Of a stretch of 64,000 nt of DNA, positions 50,695 through 60,443 are shown piece by piece. Position numbers and translations under genes: made by a program. Every line of letters begins with the position of its first letter. Positions within the stretch are counted from its first letter, which is position 1. The stretch spans positions 62,001-126,000 of the forward strand of contig NZ_BBJF01000023.1 of the NCBI RefSeq assembly GCF_000739735.1, written 5' to 3'. The notes beneath the pieces are model-generated. The model ran no database searches and was not told the DNA's origin. It was given only the letters and a program-made list of their open reading frames with translations. The stretch comes from Paraburkholderia ginsengisoli NBRC 100965. Its GTDB lineage: Bacteria; Pseudomonadota; Gammaproteobacteria; Burkholderiales; Burkholderiaceae.

Positions 50695-51404
50695 TTCACA
50701 CCTCCCGATGGTTTGGACTTCACAGGACGCGCAGCGGCAGCAGCTGGGCGGGCGGCTTTGGGCGCCGGTTCGTCCCAGCGCAGATGTGCGCCGAACTCGA
50801 CCGGACCGCTCACGCTTTCATCCACGGGCGAACTGCCGCGCGTTGTCGGGCGATGCAGGTCGCTCATCTCCGCGCCCTTCACTCCGCGGATCGCACCGAG
50901 CCGCTTGAGCCATTCCGCCGACGCGAGATTTCCGCGCGACGTCGCCAGCAACTCGGTCTCGTGCTCGCGATGACGCATTTGCCGCAGCAGCACGCCATCG
51001 CCCGGTTCGAAACTCAGCGCCTCGAGCAGATCGAGCAGATGCGCGAGCGGCTCGGACACGCTCGTCGCGCGCGCCGCGTGCTTGCGCATCTCGTCCTGCG
51101 CGCGCAGCAAGCTGGCGTGCTCCGCGAGCGGCGTGGCTAGTTGTGTGAGGACATGTTCGATCGACGCGCGTTGCGCATCGAGGCGCGCTTTCTCGAATGT
51201 CTGCCACCCGGCCAACGCGAGGAGCGCGACACAGCCCGCGAACACGGCGGCGATCCATTCGCACACGCGAAGACGCCGCGCGAGCCGCGCATTGCGTTGC
51301 CGGTAAGGCAGCAGATTGAAACCGCCGAGCCACGGCCGAACGAAGCGCGACGAACCCGCCACCCGCGAGCCCGCCGCATTCAACAGCACAGGTTCGCGCA
51401 TCAT
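50691..51404 (-). CDS. pilN: Type IV pilus assembly protein PilN
   Basis: Inner-membrane protein that binds PilM through its cytoplasmic N terminus. The 237-residue product has the PilN motif FNLLPYR (about 29-35), one membrane helix (about 46-64), a periplasmic coiled coil and a ferredoxin-like domain (GVLLRQM, WLKRLGAIRGV). The Pro/Ala/Lys-rich tail is low complexity. ATG 51404 overlaps the pilM stop by four bases. Confidence 0.92.
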   Translation of the reverse strand: MMREPVLLNAAGSRVAGSSRFVRPWLGGFNLLPYRQRNARLARRLRVCEWIAAVFAGCVALLALAGWQTFEKARLDAQRASIEHVLTQLATPLAEHASLLRAQDEMRKHAARATSVSEPLAHLLDLLEALSFEPGDGVLLRQMRHREHETELLATSRGNLASAEWLKRLGAIRGVKGAEMSDLHRPTTRGSSPVDESVSGPVEFGAHLRWDEPAPKAARPAAAAARPVKSKPSGGVK

Positions 51405-52393
51405 TCGATCACCCCGCGCAACGCGAGCCCGAACGCAACCGCGCCGGCCGGCTCGTGCAACAGGTCGTCGCTCAGCGGCCGCATGAGGCCGGCCAGCGGC
51501 GCGCATTCGAACGGCAGCACCGTGCAGCCCAACACGTCCCCGATATCCGCGAGCGAGAAGCCCACGCCGTCGAGCAGATCGACTTCGCCGCTCACCAACG
51601 CGCAGTCGAGTTCGGGGCCGTAGGCGAGATCGCGCAACGCGTCGGCGAGGTCCGTGTGCTCGGGCGCCGGATAACGCATTTCGCTGGCAATGCTGTCGTC
51701 GACGATGCGCCAGCCGTACACGCCATCCGAGCCGATCCATAGCGCCACATACGGCTCGAGCGGATCGAGCTCGCGGCTCGCCGCGTAGCGCATCGCGCGC
51801 AACGCCGCATGCGGCTCGCCGTCGATCGCGCTCAGCGAGATGCCGGCAGTTGCCGCGCATTCCATGCGCGCTTCGAGATGCTGGCGCGCGGTGGCGGCGA
51901 TCTTCACCGAGCGGATCGGCGACGGCGCTTCATCGACGAACCAGTCGACCGCCAGCGCGTGCCGCTCGATTCCCGCGATGCGCTCCGCCTCGCCCATCAC
52001 CGCCGGCTCCAGTTCGGCCAGATCATGCCCGCCGTCTTCCGCGCAGTGGCTTTGCGCGGCAAGTCGCGCGAACGGCACGGTCGTCGTCGACGTCGCTGAC
52101 GCGGGCACGGCCATCGCACATCGCAATGCGTGCGTCGCACACGCGCGCGGCAAGCTGGCGAACGCATCGCGCAACGCACGCGCCACCGCCTGACGGTCGG
52201 CGATCTCGGTGCCGGCCATCGCACCACAGGCCAGCGGCACGGTGCTGACGTATTCGAGATACAGCGCGCCGCGTGCGCGCGAACGCTGACTCAGCACGAC
52301 CAGACGCACGTTTTGCGAACCCACATCGATACCGGCGGCGAAACGCTGCCGACCCGAACGCACTGCTTGAAGCCACGAATTTCTGAACCCCAT
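51401..52393 (-). CDS. pilM: Type IV pilus actin-like protein PilM
   Basis: Cytoplasmic actin/FtsA-like ATPase-fold protein of the pilus alignment complex, 330 residues. The phosphate-1 motif GIDVGSQNVRLVVLS is at 20-34, and a second nucleotide-binding strand region LWIGSDGVYGWRI lies past mid-protein. ATG 52393 has an AGGGAGGG box. First gene of the pilM-N-OP-Q unit, divergent from mrcA as in many proteobacteria. Confidence 0.92.
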   Translation of the reverse strand: MGFRNSWLQAVRSGRQRFAAGIDVGSQNVRLVVLSQRSRARGALYLEYVSTVPLACGAMAGTEIADRQAVARALRDAFASLPRACATHALRCAMAVPASATSTTTVPFARLAAQSHCAEDGGHDLAELEPAVMGEAERIAGIERHALAVDWFVDEAPSPIRSVKIAATARQHLEARMECAATAGISLSAIDGEPHAALRAMRYAASRELDPLEPYVALWIGSDGVYGWRIVDDSIASEMRYPAPEHTDLADALRDLAYGPELDCALVSGEVDLLDGVGFSLADIGDVLGCTVLPFECAPLAGLMRPLSDDLLHEPAGAVAFGLALRGVIE

Positions 52394-52616
52394 CACGCCC
52401 TCCCTCTGACTCACGCGACGAACCATTCGAACGCGAGTAACGAAGGAGAATTGTGCGTAGCCGCGCCGCCGCGCGACACTCAGCCGAATGGCTAACGTTG
52501 AGTGGCGCACACCCCGCGCGCGATCAAAACGACTACAGTGAAGTCACTTCCGCGCCGCGCGCGCCAACCCGACAGCACGCTTCGTAAGCGCGCCGAAAGC
52601 TGAAAAGCGAGGCGGC

Positions 52617-52622
52617 TATAAT
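52617..52622 (+). promoter_or_regulatory. Candidate mrcA -10 element
   Basis: A perfect TATAAT lies 25 bases before the mrcA ATG. No convincing -35 is found at 16-18 bases upstream, so an activator or a weak promoter may be involved. Confidence 0.35.
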
Positions 52623-52647
52623 CGCGGGACTGTTTTTTGGTGCACAT

Positions 52648-55044
52648 ATGCAATCCACGTCTCCTACGTCCCCGCCGCCCGCGCCTCAGAAGCGCAAAAC
52701 TCCGCTATGGCTCAAGCTGATCCTGGGCTTCGTCGGTCTGATCGTCGCGGGCATTCTGTGCGTACTGCTGGTGCTCGGTTATGCGCTGGTCGTCGCCACG
52801 CCGAATCTGCCTTCGCTCGATGCGCTGACCGACTATCGGCCCAAGGTGCCGTTGCGCATCTATACGGCGGACCATGTGTTGATCGGCGAATTCGGCGAGG
52901 AGCGGCGCGACATCGTGCATATCCAGGATGTGCCCGATAGTTTGAAGAAGGCGATCCTCGCGATCGAAGACGCGCGCTTCTACGATCACGGCGGCGTCGA
53001 CCTCACCGGCATCGCCCGCGCGGGCTTCGTCGCGCTGACGAACGGCCACGCCACCCAGGGCGCCAGCACGATCACGATGCAGGTGGCGCGCAACTTCTTC
53101 CTGTCGAGCGAGAAGACCTACACGCGCAAGATTTACGAGATGCTGCTCGCGTACAAGATCGAGTCGAAGCTGACCAAAGATCAGATTCTCGAGGTGTACA
53201 TGAATCAGATCTATCTCGGCCAGCGCGCGTACGGTTTCGCCAGCGCGGCGCGCGTGTACTTCGGCAAGGACCTGAAAGATCTGACGCTGGCGGAGTCGGC
53301 GATGCTGGCCGGTCTGCCGAAGGCGCCGTCCGCGTATAACCCGGTGGTCAATCCGAAGCGCGCGAAGGTGCGTCAGGAGTACATCCTGGAGCGCATGTAC
53401 GAGTTGCACTACATCACGCAGGAACAATACGACGAGGCAAGCAGACAGGCGCTCGTCGTCAAGGGCGCGGGCAAGGAGTTCAGCGTGCACGCGGAGTACG
53501 TCGCGGAAATGGTGCGGCAGATGATGTACGCGCAGTATCGCGAAGAAGCGTACACGCGCGGCCTGAACGTCGTGACCACGATCGACTCCGCCGATCAGGA
53601 CGTCGCCTACCGCGCGCTGCGCAAAGGGCTGATGGACTACGAGCGACGCCACGGCTATCGCGGACCGGAGGCGTTCATCGATCTGCCGTCCGATCAGGAG
53701 GACCGCGAACAGGCAATCGACGACGCGTTGCTCGAACATCCGGACAACGGCGAGATCATCGCCGCGGTCGTTACCGCGGCGAGTCCGAAGCAGGTGCAGG
53801 CCACGTTCATCGACGGCAACGTCGCGACCATCCAGGGCGACGGCCTGCGCTTCGCGCAGTTCGCGCTCGGTGCGCGCGCGCAGCCGAATCAACGTGTGCG
53901 GCCCGGCGCGATTATCCGTCTCGTGAAGAACGACGATGGCGACTGGTCGATCACGCAACTGCCGCAAGTCGAAGGCGCGTTCATTTCGGTGATTCCGCAG
54001 GACGGCGCGATTCGCGCGCTGGTCGGCGGCTTCGACTTCAACAAGAACAAGTTCAACCACGTGACCCAGGCGTGGCGTCAGCCGGGTTCGAGCTTCAAGC
54101 CGTTCATCTATTCGGCGTCGCTCGAAAAAGGACTCGGGCCGGCCACGGTGATCAACGATGCGCCGCTCTTTTTCAGCGCCGCCGAAACCGGCGGCCAGGC
54201 GTGGGAGCCGAAGAACTATGGCGGCGGCTTCGACGGTCCGATGACGATGCGCACCGCGCTGCAGAAGTCGAAGAACCTCGTGTCGATCCGCATCCTGAAC
54301 CAGATCGGCACGAAGTACGCGCAGCAGTACATCACGCGCTTTGGCTTCGACGCGGAACGGCACCCGGCGTATCTGCCGATGGCGCTCGGCGCGGGTCTCG
54401 TCACGCCGTTGCAGATGGCCGGCGCGTTCTCGGTGTTTGCGAACGGCGGCTATCGCATCAATCCGTATCTGATCGCCGAAGTCACCGATCAGCGCGGCAT
54501 TGTGGTCGCGCACGCGCAGCCGTTGGTAGCTGCGCAAAGCGCGCCGCACGCGATCGAACCGCGCAACGCGTACGTGATGAACAGCTTGCTGCAAAGCGTC
54601 GCGCAGCGCGGCACGGGCGCGAAAACCAATGTGCTCAAGCGCACCGATCTCGGCGGCAAGACGGGCACGACCAACGATTCACGCGACGCGTGGTTCGCCG
54701 GTTATCAGCACACGCTCACGGCAATTGCGTGGATCGGCTACGACAACCCGCGCAGTCTCGGCGACAAGGAAACCGGCGGCGGCCTCGCGTTGCCGGTGTG
54801 GATCGAGTACATGGGTCGCGCGCTCAAAGGCGTGCCCGAATACAAGATGGCTCGCCCCGACGACGTGACCGAGATCGGCTCGGAGCTTTACTTCGACGAC
54901 TTCACGCCGGGGCACGGGTTCGTGTCGACGGTCGGCGTCAGTCAGGCGACACTCGACGCTCAGGCGAGCGCGGCAGCGGCTGCGCCCGAGCAGGTTGGCG
55001 AGCAGGAGAAGCAGGACATCATGAATCTGTTCCGCGGACACTGA
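52648..55044 (+). CDS. mrcA: Penicillin-binding protein 1A
   Basis: Bifunctional class A PBP of 798 residues. A cytoplasmic tail and membrane helix (23-50) precede the glycosyltransferase domain with E107 (EDARFYDHGG) and GASTITMQVARN, then the transpeptidase with S-x-x-K (S481-K484 in GSSFKPF), SKN and KTGTT (K671). It builds septal and side-wall peptidoglycan. It is divergent from pilM, and a terminator follows. Confidence 0.98.
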   Translation: MQSTSPTSPPPAPQKRKTPLWLKLILGFVGLIVAGILCVLLVLGYALVVATPNLPSLDALTDYRPKVPLRIYTADHVLIGEFGEERRDIVHIQDVPDSLKKAILAIEDARFYDHGGVDLTGIARAGFVALTNGHATQGASTITMQVARNFFLSSEKTYTRKIYEMLLAYKIESKLTKDQILEVYMNQIYLGQRAYGFASAARVYFGKDLKDLTLAESAMLAGLPKAPSAYNPVVNPKRAKVRQEYILERMYELHYITQEQYDEASRQALVVKGAGKEFSVHAEYVAEMVRQMMYAQYREEAYTRGLNVVTTIDSADQDVAYRALRKGLMDYERRHGYRGPEAFIDLPSDQEDREQAIDDALLEHPDNGEIIAAVVTAASPKQVQATFIDGNVATIQGDGLRFAQFALGARAQPNQRVRPGAIIRLVKNDDGDWSITQLPQVEGAFISVIPQDGAIRALVGGFDFNKNKFNHVTQAWRQPGSSFKPFIYSASLEKGLGPATVINDAPLFFSAAETGGQAWEPKNYGGGFDGPMTMRTALQKSKNLVSIRILNQIGTKYAQQYITRFGFDAERHPAYLPMALGAGLVTPLQMAGAFSVFANGGYRINPYLIAEVTDQRGIVVAHAQPLVAAQSAPHAIEPRNAYVMNSLLQSVAQRGTGAKTNVLKRTDLGGKTGTTNDSRDAWFAGYQHTLTAIAWIGYDNPRSLGDKETGGGLALPVWIEYMGRALKGVPEYKMARPDDVTEIGSELYFDDFTPGHGFVSTVGVSQATLDAQASAAAAAPEQVGEQEKQDIMNLFRGH

Positions 55045-55072
55045 CGGTTCGTCTCACGCCGCTGAGAAAAAC

Positions 55073-55113
55073 AAAACCGCCGCACATCTTCCGATGCGCG
55101 GCGGTTTTGTTTT
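55073..55113 (+). terminator. Intrinsic terminator after mrcA
   Basis: AAAACCGCCGC (55073-55083) pairs with GCGGCGGTTTT (55098-55108), followed by GTTTT. The A-rich left flank means it may also act on cyaY transcription from the right. Confidence 0.85.
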
Positions 55114-55187
55114 GGGCGGTCGATTGGCTGCGCGCGGGCGCTCATTCAAGCGCTGACGCGCGCGAGCGCGCACGACGGCGGCTCAAA

Positions 55188-55505
55188 TTACGCTGCGAAG
55201 CGCACCGGCTCGCCGGCCTGCTGCGTCGCATATTCCGACAGCGCGGCAAAAAACTCGTTGCCGCTACGCGTATCGCGCCATTCGCCATCGACGAAACGGA
55301 AGTGAAAACCGCCCGCTTTCGCCGCGATCCAGATCTCGCTCATAGGCGGTTGCAGGTTGACGATAATCTTCGAGCGATTCTCGAATTCGAGCGTCAGCAC
55401 GTTGCCGCTGCGCTCCAGTTCGATGTCGACGTCGGTGTCGTCCAGCGCACGTTCGATGGCGGCTAGCGCAGCCTCCGCGCGGGTCAGGTAATCACTATCG
55501 GACAT
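55188..55505 (-). CDS. cyaY: Frataxin-like iron donor protein CyaY
   Basis: A 105-residue frataxin fold protein that modulates Fe-S cluster assembly on IscS. The acidic first helix ([16 protein letters not shown]) and the sheet with [16 protein letters not shown] match CyaY. ATG 55505 ([10 protein letters not shown]) is chosen over a start four codons upstream. It is divergent from lptM with only 35 bases between starts. Confidence 0.95.
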   Translation of the reverse strand: MSDSDYLTRAEAALAAIERALDDTDVDIELERSGNVLTLEFENRSKIIVNLQPPMSEIWIAAKAGGFHFRFVDGEWRDTRSGNEFFAALSEYATQQAGEPVRFAA

Positions 55506-55540
55506 GCTAAACTCCATCGATTATTTATTCAGGGACAGTC

Positions 55541-55897
55541 ATGCGAGTCGTATCTCGGATGCGCGCGGCGGTGCCCGGCCGCGCGATTGTAGCGGGTTTG
55601 GCCATTCTCGCAGGTTGCGCACTCGGTGGCTCGCTCGCCGGTTGCGGTCAACGCGGTTCGCTCTATTTGCCGACCGTGCCGCCGCTGCCGGCTCCGCCGG
55701 CCTCCCGCACGCAAACGCCGCCGCCGGACGAGACGCAAGCCACGCCGGACACCGCCACCGACCAGAGTTCCGTGCCGGATACCTCGGGCACGCCGCTCTC
55801 GCTGGCGCCGGAAACCGAACTCGCCACGCCGCCCGCTTCCGCCGCATCCGGCACTGCCGCTCCGCTGCCTGCTTCTGCCGTCACCCCCGTTCAATAG
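55541..55897 (+). CDS. lptM: LPS translocon maturation lipoprotein LptM (YifL-like)
   Basis: A small lipoprotein of 118 residues with the conserved mature start C-G-Q-R-G-x-L-Y-L-P at C35 (lipobox SLAGC); a second lipobox-like ILAGC ends at C26. The remainder is a Pro/Thr/Ser/Ala-rich tail, longer than in E. coli. The position directly before lysA and opposite cyaY is the classic yifL neighbourhood. An AGGGA box precedes the ATG. Confidence 0.88.
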   Translation: MRVVSRMRAAVPGRAIVAGLAILAGCALGGSLAGCGQRGSLYLPTVPPLPAPPASRTQTPPPDETQATPDTATDQSSVPDTSGTPLSLAPETELATPPASAASGTAAPLPASAVTPVQ

Positions 55898-55905
55898 ACT
55901 TTCGC

Positions 55906-57168
55906 ATGACTCGATCCGCATTTGACTACGTCGACGGCGTATTGCACGCCGAAGGCGTGTCCGCCGTCTCTCTCGCCGAACAGTTCGGCACGCCGCTGTA
56001 CGTGTATTCGCGCGCCGCGCTCACCGCAGCGTGGAACGCGTATGCGGGTGCCTGCGCCGGCCGTCGCGCGAGTGTGCACGTGGCCGTCAAGGCCAACAGC
56101 AATCTCGCGGTGCTGAACGTGTTCGCGCGTCTCGGCGCCGGCTTCGACATCGTGTCGGGCGGCGAACTGGCGCGCGTGCTGGCGGCCGGCGGCAAAGCGG
56201 AAAACACTGTGTTTTCCGGCGTCGGCAAGCATGCGGACGAGATGCGCGACGCACTCGCGGCCGGCGTCAAGTGCTTCAACGTCGAATCGATTCCGGAGCT
56301 CGATCGCCTGAACGCGGTCGCCGCCGAAATGGGCAAGAAGGCGCCGGTGTCGCTGCGCGTGAATCCCGATGTCGATGCCAAAACGCATCCGTATATTTCC
56401 ACCGGGCTGAAGTCGAACAAGTTCGGCGTTGCCTTCGAGGACGCGCGCGCCACGTATCAGGCAGCTGCTGCGATGGCTAATCTCGACGTGGTCGGCATCG
56501 ACTGCCATATCGGCTCGCAGATCACTGAAGTCGCGCCGTATCTCGACGCGGTCGACAAGGTGCTGGAACTGGTAGAGCAGATCGAACAGGACGGCGTGAA
56601 GATTCGCCACATCGACGTGGGCGGCGGTCTCGGCATTACGTATGACGACGAAACTCCGCCGGAGATCGGCGAGTTTGTGCGCACCGTGCTCGATCGCATC
56701 GAAGCGCGCGGTCACGGTCATCGCGAAGTGTATTTCGAGCCGGGCCGCTCGCTGGTCGGCAATGCGGGCGTGCTGCTCACGCGCCTCGAGTTTCTGAAGC
56801 CGGGCGCGGAGAAAAACTTCGCCATCGTCGACGCGGCGATGACCGATCTCGCGCGCCCCGCGATGTACGAGGCGTATCACGCGATCGACCCGGTCGTGAA
56901 GCGCGACGTGCCGGCTCATGTGTACGACGTGGTCGGCCCGGTCTGCGAAAGCGGCGACTGGCTCGGCCGCGAACGCCTGCTGGCCGTCGAACCGGGCGAT
57001 CTGCTGGCGATCCGCTCGGCCGGCGCTTACGGCTTCGTGATGAGCTCGAACTACAACACGCGCCCGCGTGCGGCCGAGGTGATGGTCGATGGTACACAGG
57101 CGCATGTGGTTCGCGCACGCGAAGAGGTCAAGCAGCTGTTTGCGGGTGAAACGATCTTGCCGGTGTAA
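55906..57168 (+). CDS. lysA: Diaminopimelate decarboxylase
   Basis: Last step of lysine synthesis, meso-DAP to L-lysine. The 420-residue fold-type III PLP enzyme has K62 (HVAVKANSN), GCHIGSQ-like DCHIGSQI, the PLP-phosphate GGGLGI, and the C-terminal CESGDWLG with the catalytic Cys. ATG 55906 (MTRSAFDYVD) lies eight bases after lptM, so the two are cotranscribed. Confidence 0.98.
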   Translation: MTRSAFDYVDGVLHAEGVSAVSLAEQFGTPLYVYSRAALTAAWNAYAGACAGRRASVHVAVKANSNLAVLNVFARLGAGFDIVSGGELARVLAAGGKAENTVFSGVGKHADEMRDALAAGVKCFNVESIPELDRLNAVAAEMGKKAPVSLRVNPDVDAKTHPYISTGLKSNKFGVAFEDARATYQAAAAMANLDVVGIDCHIGSQITEVAPYLDAVDKVLELVEQIEQDGVKIRHIDVGGGLGITYDDETPPEIGEFVRTVLDRIEARGHGHREVYFEPGRSLVGNAGVLLTRLEFLKPGAEKNFAIVDAAMTDLARPAMYEAYHAIDPVVKRDVPAHVYDVVGPVCESGDWLGRERLLAVEPGDLLAIRSAGAYGFVMSSNYNTRPRAAEVMVDGTQAHVVRAREEVKQLFAGETILPV

Positions 57169-57210
57169 ACGGTAGTTTGGCGCGCGCTAACCGTGCGCAG
57201 CGGCAACACG

Positions 57211-57245
57211 AAAAAAAGGCGATGCCGCGTTGGCATCGCCTTTTT
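57211..57245. terminator. Bidirectional terminator between lysA and msrQ
   Basis: AAGGCGATGCC pairs with GGCATCGCCTT around a four-base loop, flanked by seven A on the left and five T on the right, so it serves both convergent units. Confidence 0.9.
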
Positions 57246-57287
57246 CTATTTGTGCGCTGTGCTTTGCGCTGCAACGCGCGGTGATCT

Positions 57288-58025
57288 TCAACGCGTCTTC
57301 AGCTTCGGCTTGCGGTCGCGTAGCCAGACAATCAATCGCCATCCCAGCAGCACGACCATGATTGCGCCGTAGATCTTCGGCAACAGCAGATCGTGCTTGC
57401 CCGCCTTCATCCACCAGAAATGCAGGATCGCGAGCGCGCCGATTGCATAGATCGCGCGATGCAGCGTCTGCCAACGACGCCCGAGTTTGCGCACCATCGC
57501 GCGCGGCGACGTCACGGCCAACGCGATCAGCAACACGAACGCGGCGAAACCCACCGTGATGAACGGCCGCTTGCCGATGTCCTTCAGAATGGCCGCCACG
57601 TTGAACCATTTGTCGAACCAGAGGTACGTGGTGAAATGCAGGGCCGCGTAAAAGAACGCGTAGAGGCCGAGCATGCGCCGAAAGCGCACGACCGCTGCAA
57701 CGCCGGTGAGCCGGCGCAACGGCGTCACGGCCAGCGTGATGCAGAGAAACACGAGCGTCCACAAACCCGTCGAGCGCGTGATGAACTCGATCGGATTCGC
57801 ACCGAGCCGGTCGGTCATGCCGAACAACACGATGCGCGCGAGCGGGTACCACGCCGCGATAAACACCGCGATTTTCACCGGCACGATCCAGTGCGCGCCG
57901 CCTGCGGGACGCTTCGCTGTCGCGGCCGCGTTCGCCGCTGTCTTTCCCGTTGCTGTGGGCGCAGCCGTTGACGCACGCCCCGCATTGCGCTCGGTCGGGA
58001 CAGCTGGTTGCGTATCGGAAGCCAT
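57288..58025 (-). CDS. msrQ: Haem-binding membrane subunit MsrQ (YedZ)
   Basis: Inner-membrane b-type haem protein that passes quinol electrons to MsrP. The 245-residue protein has a variable Ala/Thr/Pro-rich N terminus, then six membrane segments with the conserved histidines in FYAALHFTTYLWFD, LHRAIYAIG and LAILHFWWMK. It lies nine bases downstream of msrP. Confidence 0.95.
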   Translation of the reverse strand: MASDTQPAVPTERNAGRASTAAPTATGKTAANAAATAKRPAGGAHWIVPVKIAVFIAAWYPLARIVLFGMTDRLGANPIEFITRSTGLWTLVFLCITLAVTPLRRLTGVAAVVRFRRMLGLYAFFYAALHFTTYLWFDKWFNVAAILKDIGKRPFITVGFAAFVLLIALAVTSPRAMVRKLGRRWQTLHRAIYAIGALAILHFWWMKAGKHDLLLPKIYGAIMVVLLGWRLIVWLRDRKPKLKTR

Positions 58026-58034
58026 CGTTGCGCC

Positions 58035-59030
58035 TCAGAAATTTTTCTTCAGGTCCATGCCCTGATAGAGCGACGCGACCTGATCGCCGTAACCATTGAA
58101 TATCAGCGTCTTGCGCTTGGGCGTGAAGAAGCCGTCTTCACCGATGCGCCGCTCGGTCGCCTGGCTCCAGCGCGGATGATCGACATTCGGATTCACGTTC
58201 GAATAAAAACCGTACTCGCTCGATGCGTACGTGTTCCAACTGGTCGGCGGCTGTTTGTCGAGAAAGCGAATCTTCACCAGCGACTTCGCGCTCTTGAAAC
58301 CGTATTTCCATGGCACGACGACACGCACCGGCGCGCCGTTCTGATTCGGCAGCACCTGGCCGTAGAGACCCATCGTCAGCAGCGTCAGCGGGTTCATCGC
58401 TTCGTCCATGCGCAGGCCTTCGGAATACGGCCAGTCGAGCACGGGCGTCGACAGCCCCGGCATCTGCGACGGGTCAGCCAGCGTGATGAACTGCACGTAC
58501 TTCGCGTTGCCGGTCGGCTGCACGCGTTTGATCAACTCCGACAGCGGCACGCCGATCCACGGAATCACCATCGACCACCCTTCGACGCAGCGCAGCCGGT
58601 ACACGCGCTCTTCGAGCGGCGCGAGCTTGAGCAGTTCGTCGATGTCGTACACCTTCGGATTCCTGATCTCGCCCTCGACGCTCACCTTCCACGGATGCGG
58701 CCGCAGCGTCCCGGCGTTGTGCGCGGGATCGGCTTTGTCGGTGCCGAACTCGTAGAAGTTGTTGTACGTGGTGATGTCCTTGTACGGCGTGATCCGGTCG
58801 AGCGCGACGAATCTGCTGTTGGTCTTCGCCGCGAGCTTCTGCGCTTTCGGGTCCTGCGCCGAGTACGCGGCGAGCGCCTCGCCGCTCGCGCCGATCAAAC
58901 CGCCGAGCGCCACCGCGCCAGCCGCTTGCAGCACGCGCCGCCGGTTCTCGAAGACGCGCTGCGGCGTGATTTCGCTGCGGGCGATGTCGTCGCCGATCAG
59001 TCGCGTTCTGTCGCTTCGTTTGATCCACAT
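58035..59030 (-). CDS. msrP: Periplasmic methionine sulfoxide reductase, molybdoenzyme subunit MsrP
   Basis: Repairs oxidised methionine in periplasmic proteins, with a Mo-molybdopterin cofactor. The 331-residue protein has a twin-arginine signal ([11 protein letters not shown], about 29-39) and the sulfite-oxidase fold with Mo-ligand C148 ([10 protein letters not shown]). ATG 59030 has an AAGGAG box; a GTG at 59048 lies further upstream. As a Tat substrate it depends on TatABC, also encoded in this window. Confidence 0.96.
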   Translation of the reverse strand: MWIKRSDRTRLIGDDIARSEITPQRVFENRRRVLQAAGAVALGGLIGASGEALAAYSAQDPKAQKLAAKTNSRFVALDRITPYKDITTYNNFYEFGTDKADPAHNAGTLRPHPWKVSVEGEIRNPKVYDIDELLKLAPLEERVYRLRCVEGWSMVIPWIGVPLSELIKRVQPTGNAKYVQFITLADPSQMPGLSTPVLDWPYSEGLRMDEAMNPLTLLTMGLYGQVLPNQNGAPVRVVVPWKYGFKSAKSLVKIRFLDKQPPTSWNTYASSEYGFYSNVNPNVDHPRWSQATERRIGEDGFFTPKRKTLIFNGYGDQVASLYQGMDLKKNF

Positions 59031-59167
59031 CGTGCCGCTCCTTGCCACCCCATCGGTCTGTGCATCTTACGGGGCATAGTGATGATCGCTCGTCCGGACG
59101 TGCGTCCGCTGATCCCATAGGTACTGTGAGGACGAACACATTGGATGCAGCCGATATTCCGTCAGCC

Positions 59168-59202
59168 GAAAAAAAACCGCCGGTGCGAAGCACACGGCGG
59201 TT
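59168..59202 (-). terminator. Intrinsic terminator after ccsB
   Basis: On the minus strand a strong hairpin (AACCGCCG-GTGC, GAA loop, GCAC and CGGCGGTT with one bulged base) is followed by an eight-T run. It lies 26 bases past the ccsB stop. Confidence 0.88.
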
Positions 59203-59227
59203 CTTGCCCGGTTCGGACCGGTACCGC

Positions 59228-60439
59228 TTACAGCTTGCCGTAGCTATGCAGGCCCGACAGGAACATGTTGACGCCGAGGAACGCGAAGGTCGTCACCAGC
59301 AGGCCGGTCAGCGCCCACCATGCCGCAACCGCGCCGCGCAGGCCCTTCATCAGGCGCATGTGCAGCCAGGCCGCATAGTTCAGCCAGACGATCAGCGCCC
59401 ACGTTTCCTTCGGGTCCCAGCTCCAGTAGCCGCCCCATGCTTCCGCAGCCCACAGCGCGCCGAGAATCGTCGCGATCGTGAAGAACGCGAAGCCGACGGC
59501 GATCGACTTGTACATCACGTCGTCGAGCACGTCGAGCGCCGGCAGGCGGTCCGCCAGGACGCCGCGCTCCTTCGCGAGATACGCGACCGCGACCATCGCC
59601 GACAACGCAAAGCTGCCATAGCCGATGAAGTTCGCCGGCACGTGAATCTTCATCCACCAGCTTTGCAGCGCCGGAACCAGTGGCTGGATCTGCTGCGCGT
59701 CGCGCGAAACCGAGTACCACATCAGGAAACCCACGGCGGCGCTGATCACCAGCAGCACGAACGCGCCGAGCGCGCGGGTGTTGTAGTGCTGCTCGTAGTA
59801 CAGATAGAAGAGCGCCGTGATCAGGCTGAACAGCACGAACACTTCGTACAGGTTCGAGATGGGAATATGGCCGACGTCCGCGCCGATCAGGTACGACTCG
59901 TACCAGCGCACCATCAGGCCGACGAAGCCCATCACGACAGCCGCCCATGTCATCTTTGAGCCGATCGCCGCGCCGGTCGCCGAGCGCGACAGCAGGCCGA
60001 TCCAATAGAACACGGTGGCGAACACGAAGAGCGCGCTCATCCACAGAATCGCGGACTGACTCGACAGGAAGTACTTGAGGAAGAACGCGGTGTCCGCGCG
60101 GCCGAGATCGCCTTGATATATCTGGATCGCCAGCAGCGACAGCGCCGCGATTCCGACCATCAGCGGACGCACCGGCTTCCAGCGCCAGCCGAGCACGACG
60201 AAGACCGGCACCGCGCACACCAGCACCAGCTTGTCGTAGTAATTCATGAACGGGTAATAGCGCGACAGCGCGAACCCGGCGCCCGCGACCATCGCGACGG
60301 CAAACAGCCAGTCAACGATGCCCAGCCGTTTCAGAAACGGCCGCTCGTCGTACTGCGCGACGTTCAGCGTCTCGCCCGCGAACGACTTGTCGGGCCGCGA
60401 GGCGGAAGAGGAGGATGAGGAAACCTGAGTCAAGTCCAT
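59228..60439 (-). CDS. ccsB: System II cytochrome c biogenesis protein CcsB (ResC/CcsA-type)
   Basis: Haem-handling subunit that exports and attaches haem to apocytochromes with ResB. The 403-residue membrane protein has about eight membrane segments and the tryptophan-rich WWD motif (GGYWSWDPKETWAL), with flanking His residues (for example in KIHVPANFIGYG and WLHMRL). ATG 60439 begins MDLTQVSSSS. It starts four bases after the resB stop. Confidence 0.96.
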   Translation of the reverse strand: MDLTQVSSSSSSASRPDKSFAGETLNVAQYDERPFLKRLGIVDWLFAVAMVAGAGFALSRYYPFMNYYDKLVLVCAVPVFVVLGWRWKPVRPLMVGIAALSLLAIQIYQGDLGRADTAFFLKYFLSSQSAILWMSALFVFATVFYWIGLLSRSATGAAIGSKMTWAAVVMGFVGLMVRWYESYLIGADVGHIPISNLYEVFVLFSLITALFYLYYEQHYNTRALGAFVLLVISAAVGFLMWYSVSRDAQQIQPLVPALQSWWMKIHVPANFIGYGSFALSAMVAVAYLAKERGVLADRLPALDVLDDVMYKSIAVGFAFFTIATILGALWAAEAWGGYWSWDPKETWALIVWLNYAAWLHMRLMKGLRGAVAAWWALTGLLVTTFAFLGVNMFLSGLHSYGKL

Positions 60440-60443
60440 GATC

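Noticed and set aside
52705-54594. Minus-strand 629-codon open frame opposite mrcA
   Set aside because: Shadow of the PBP1A reading frame; no recognisable protein.
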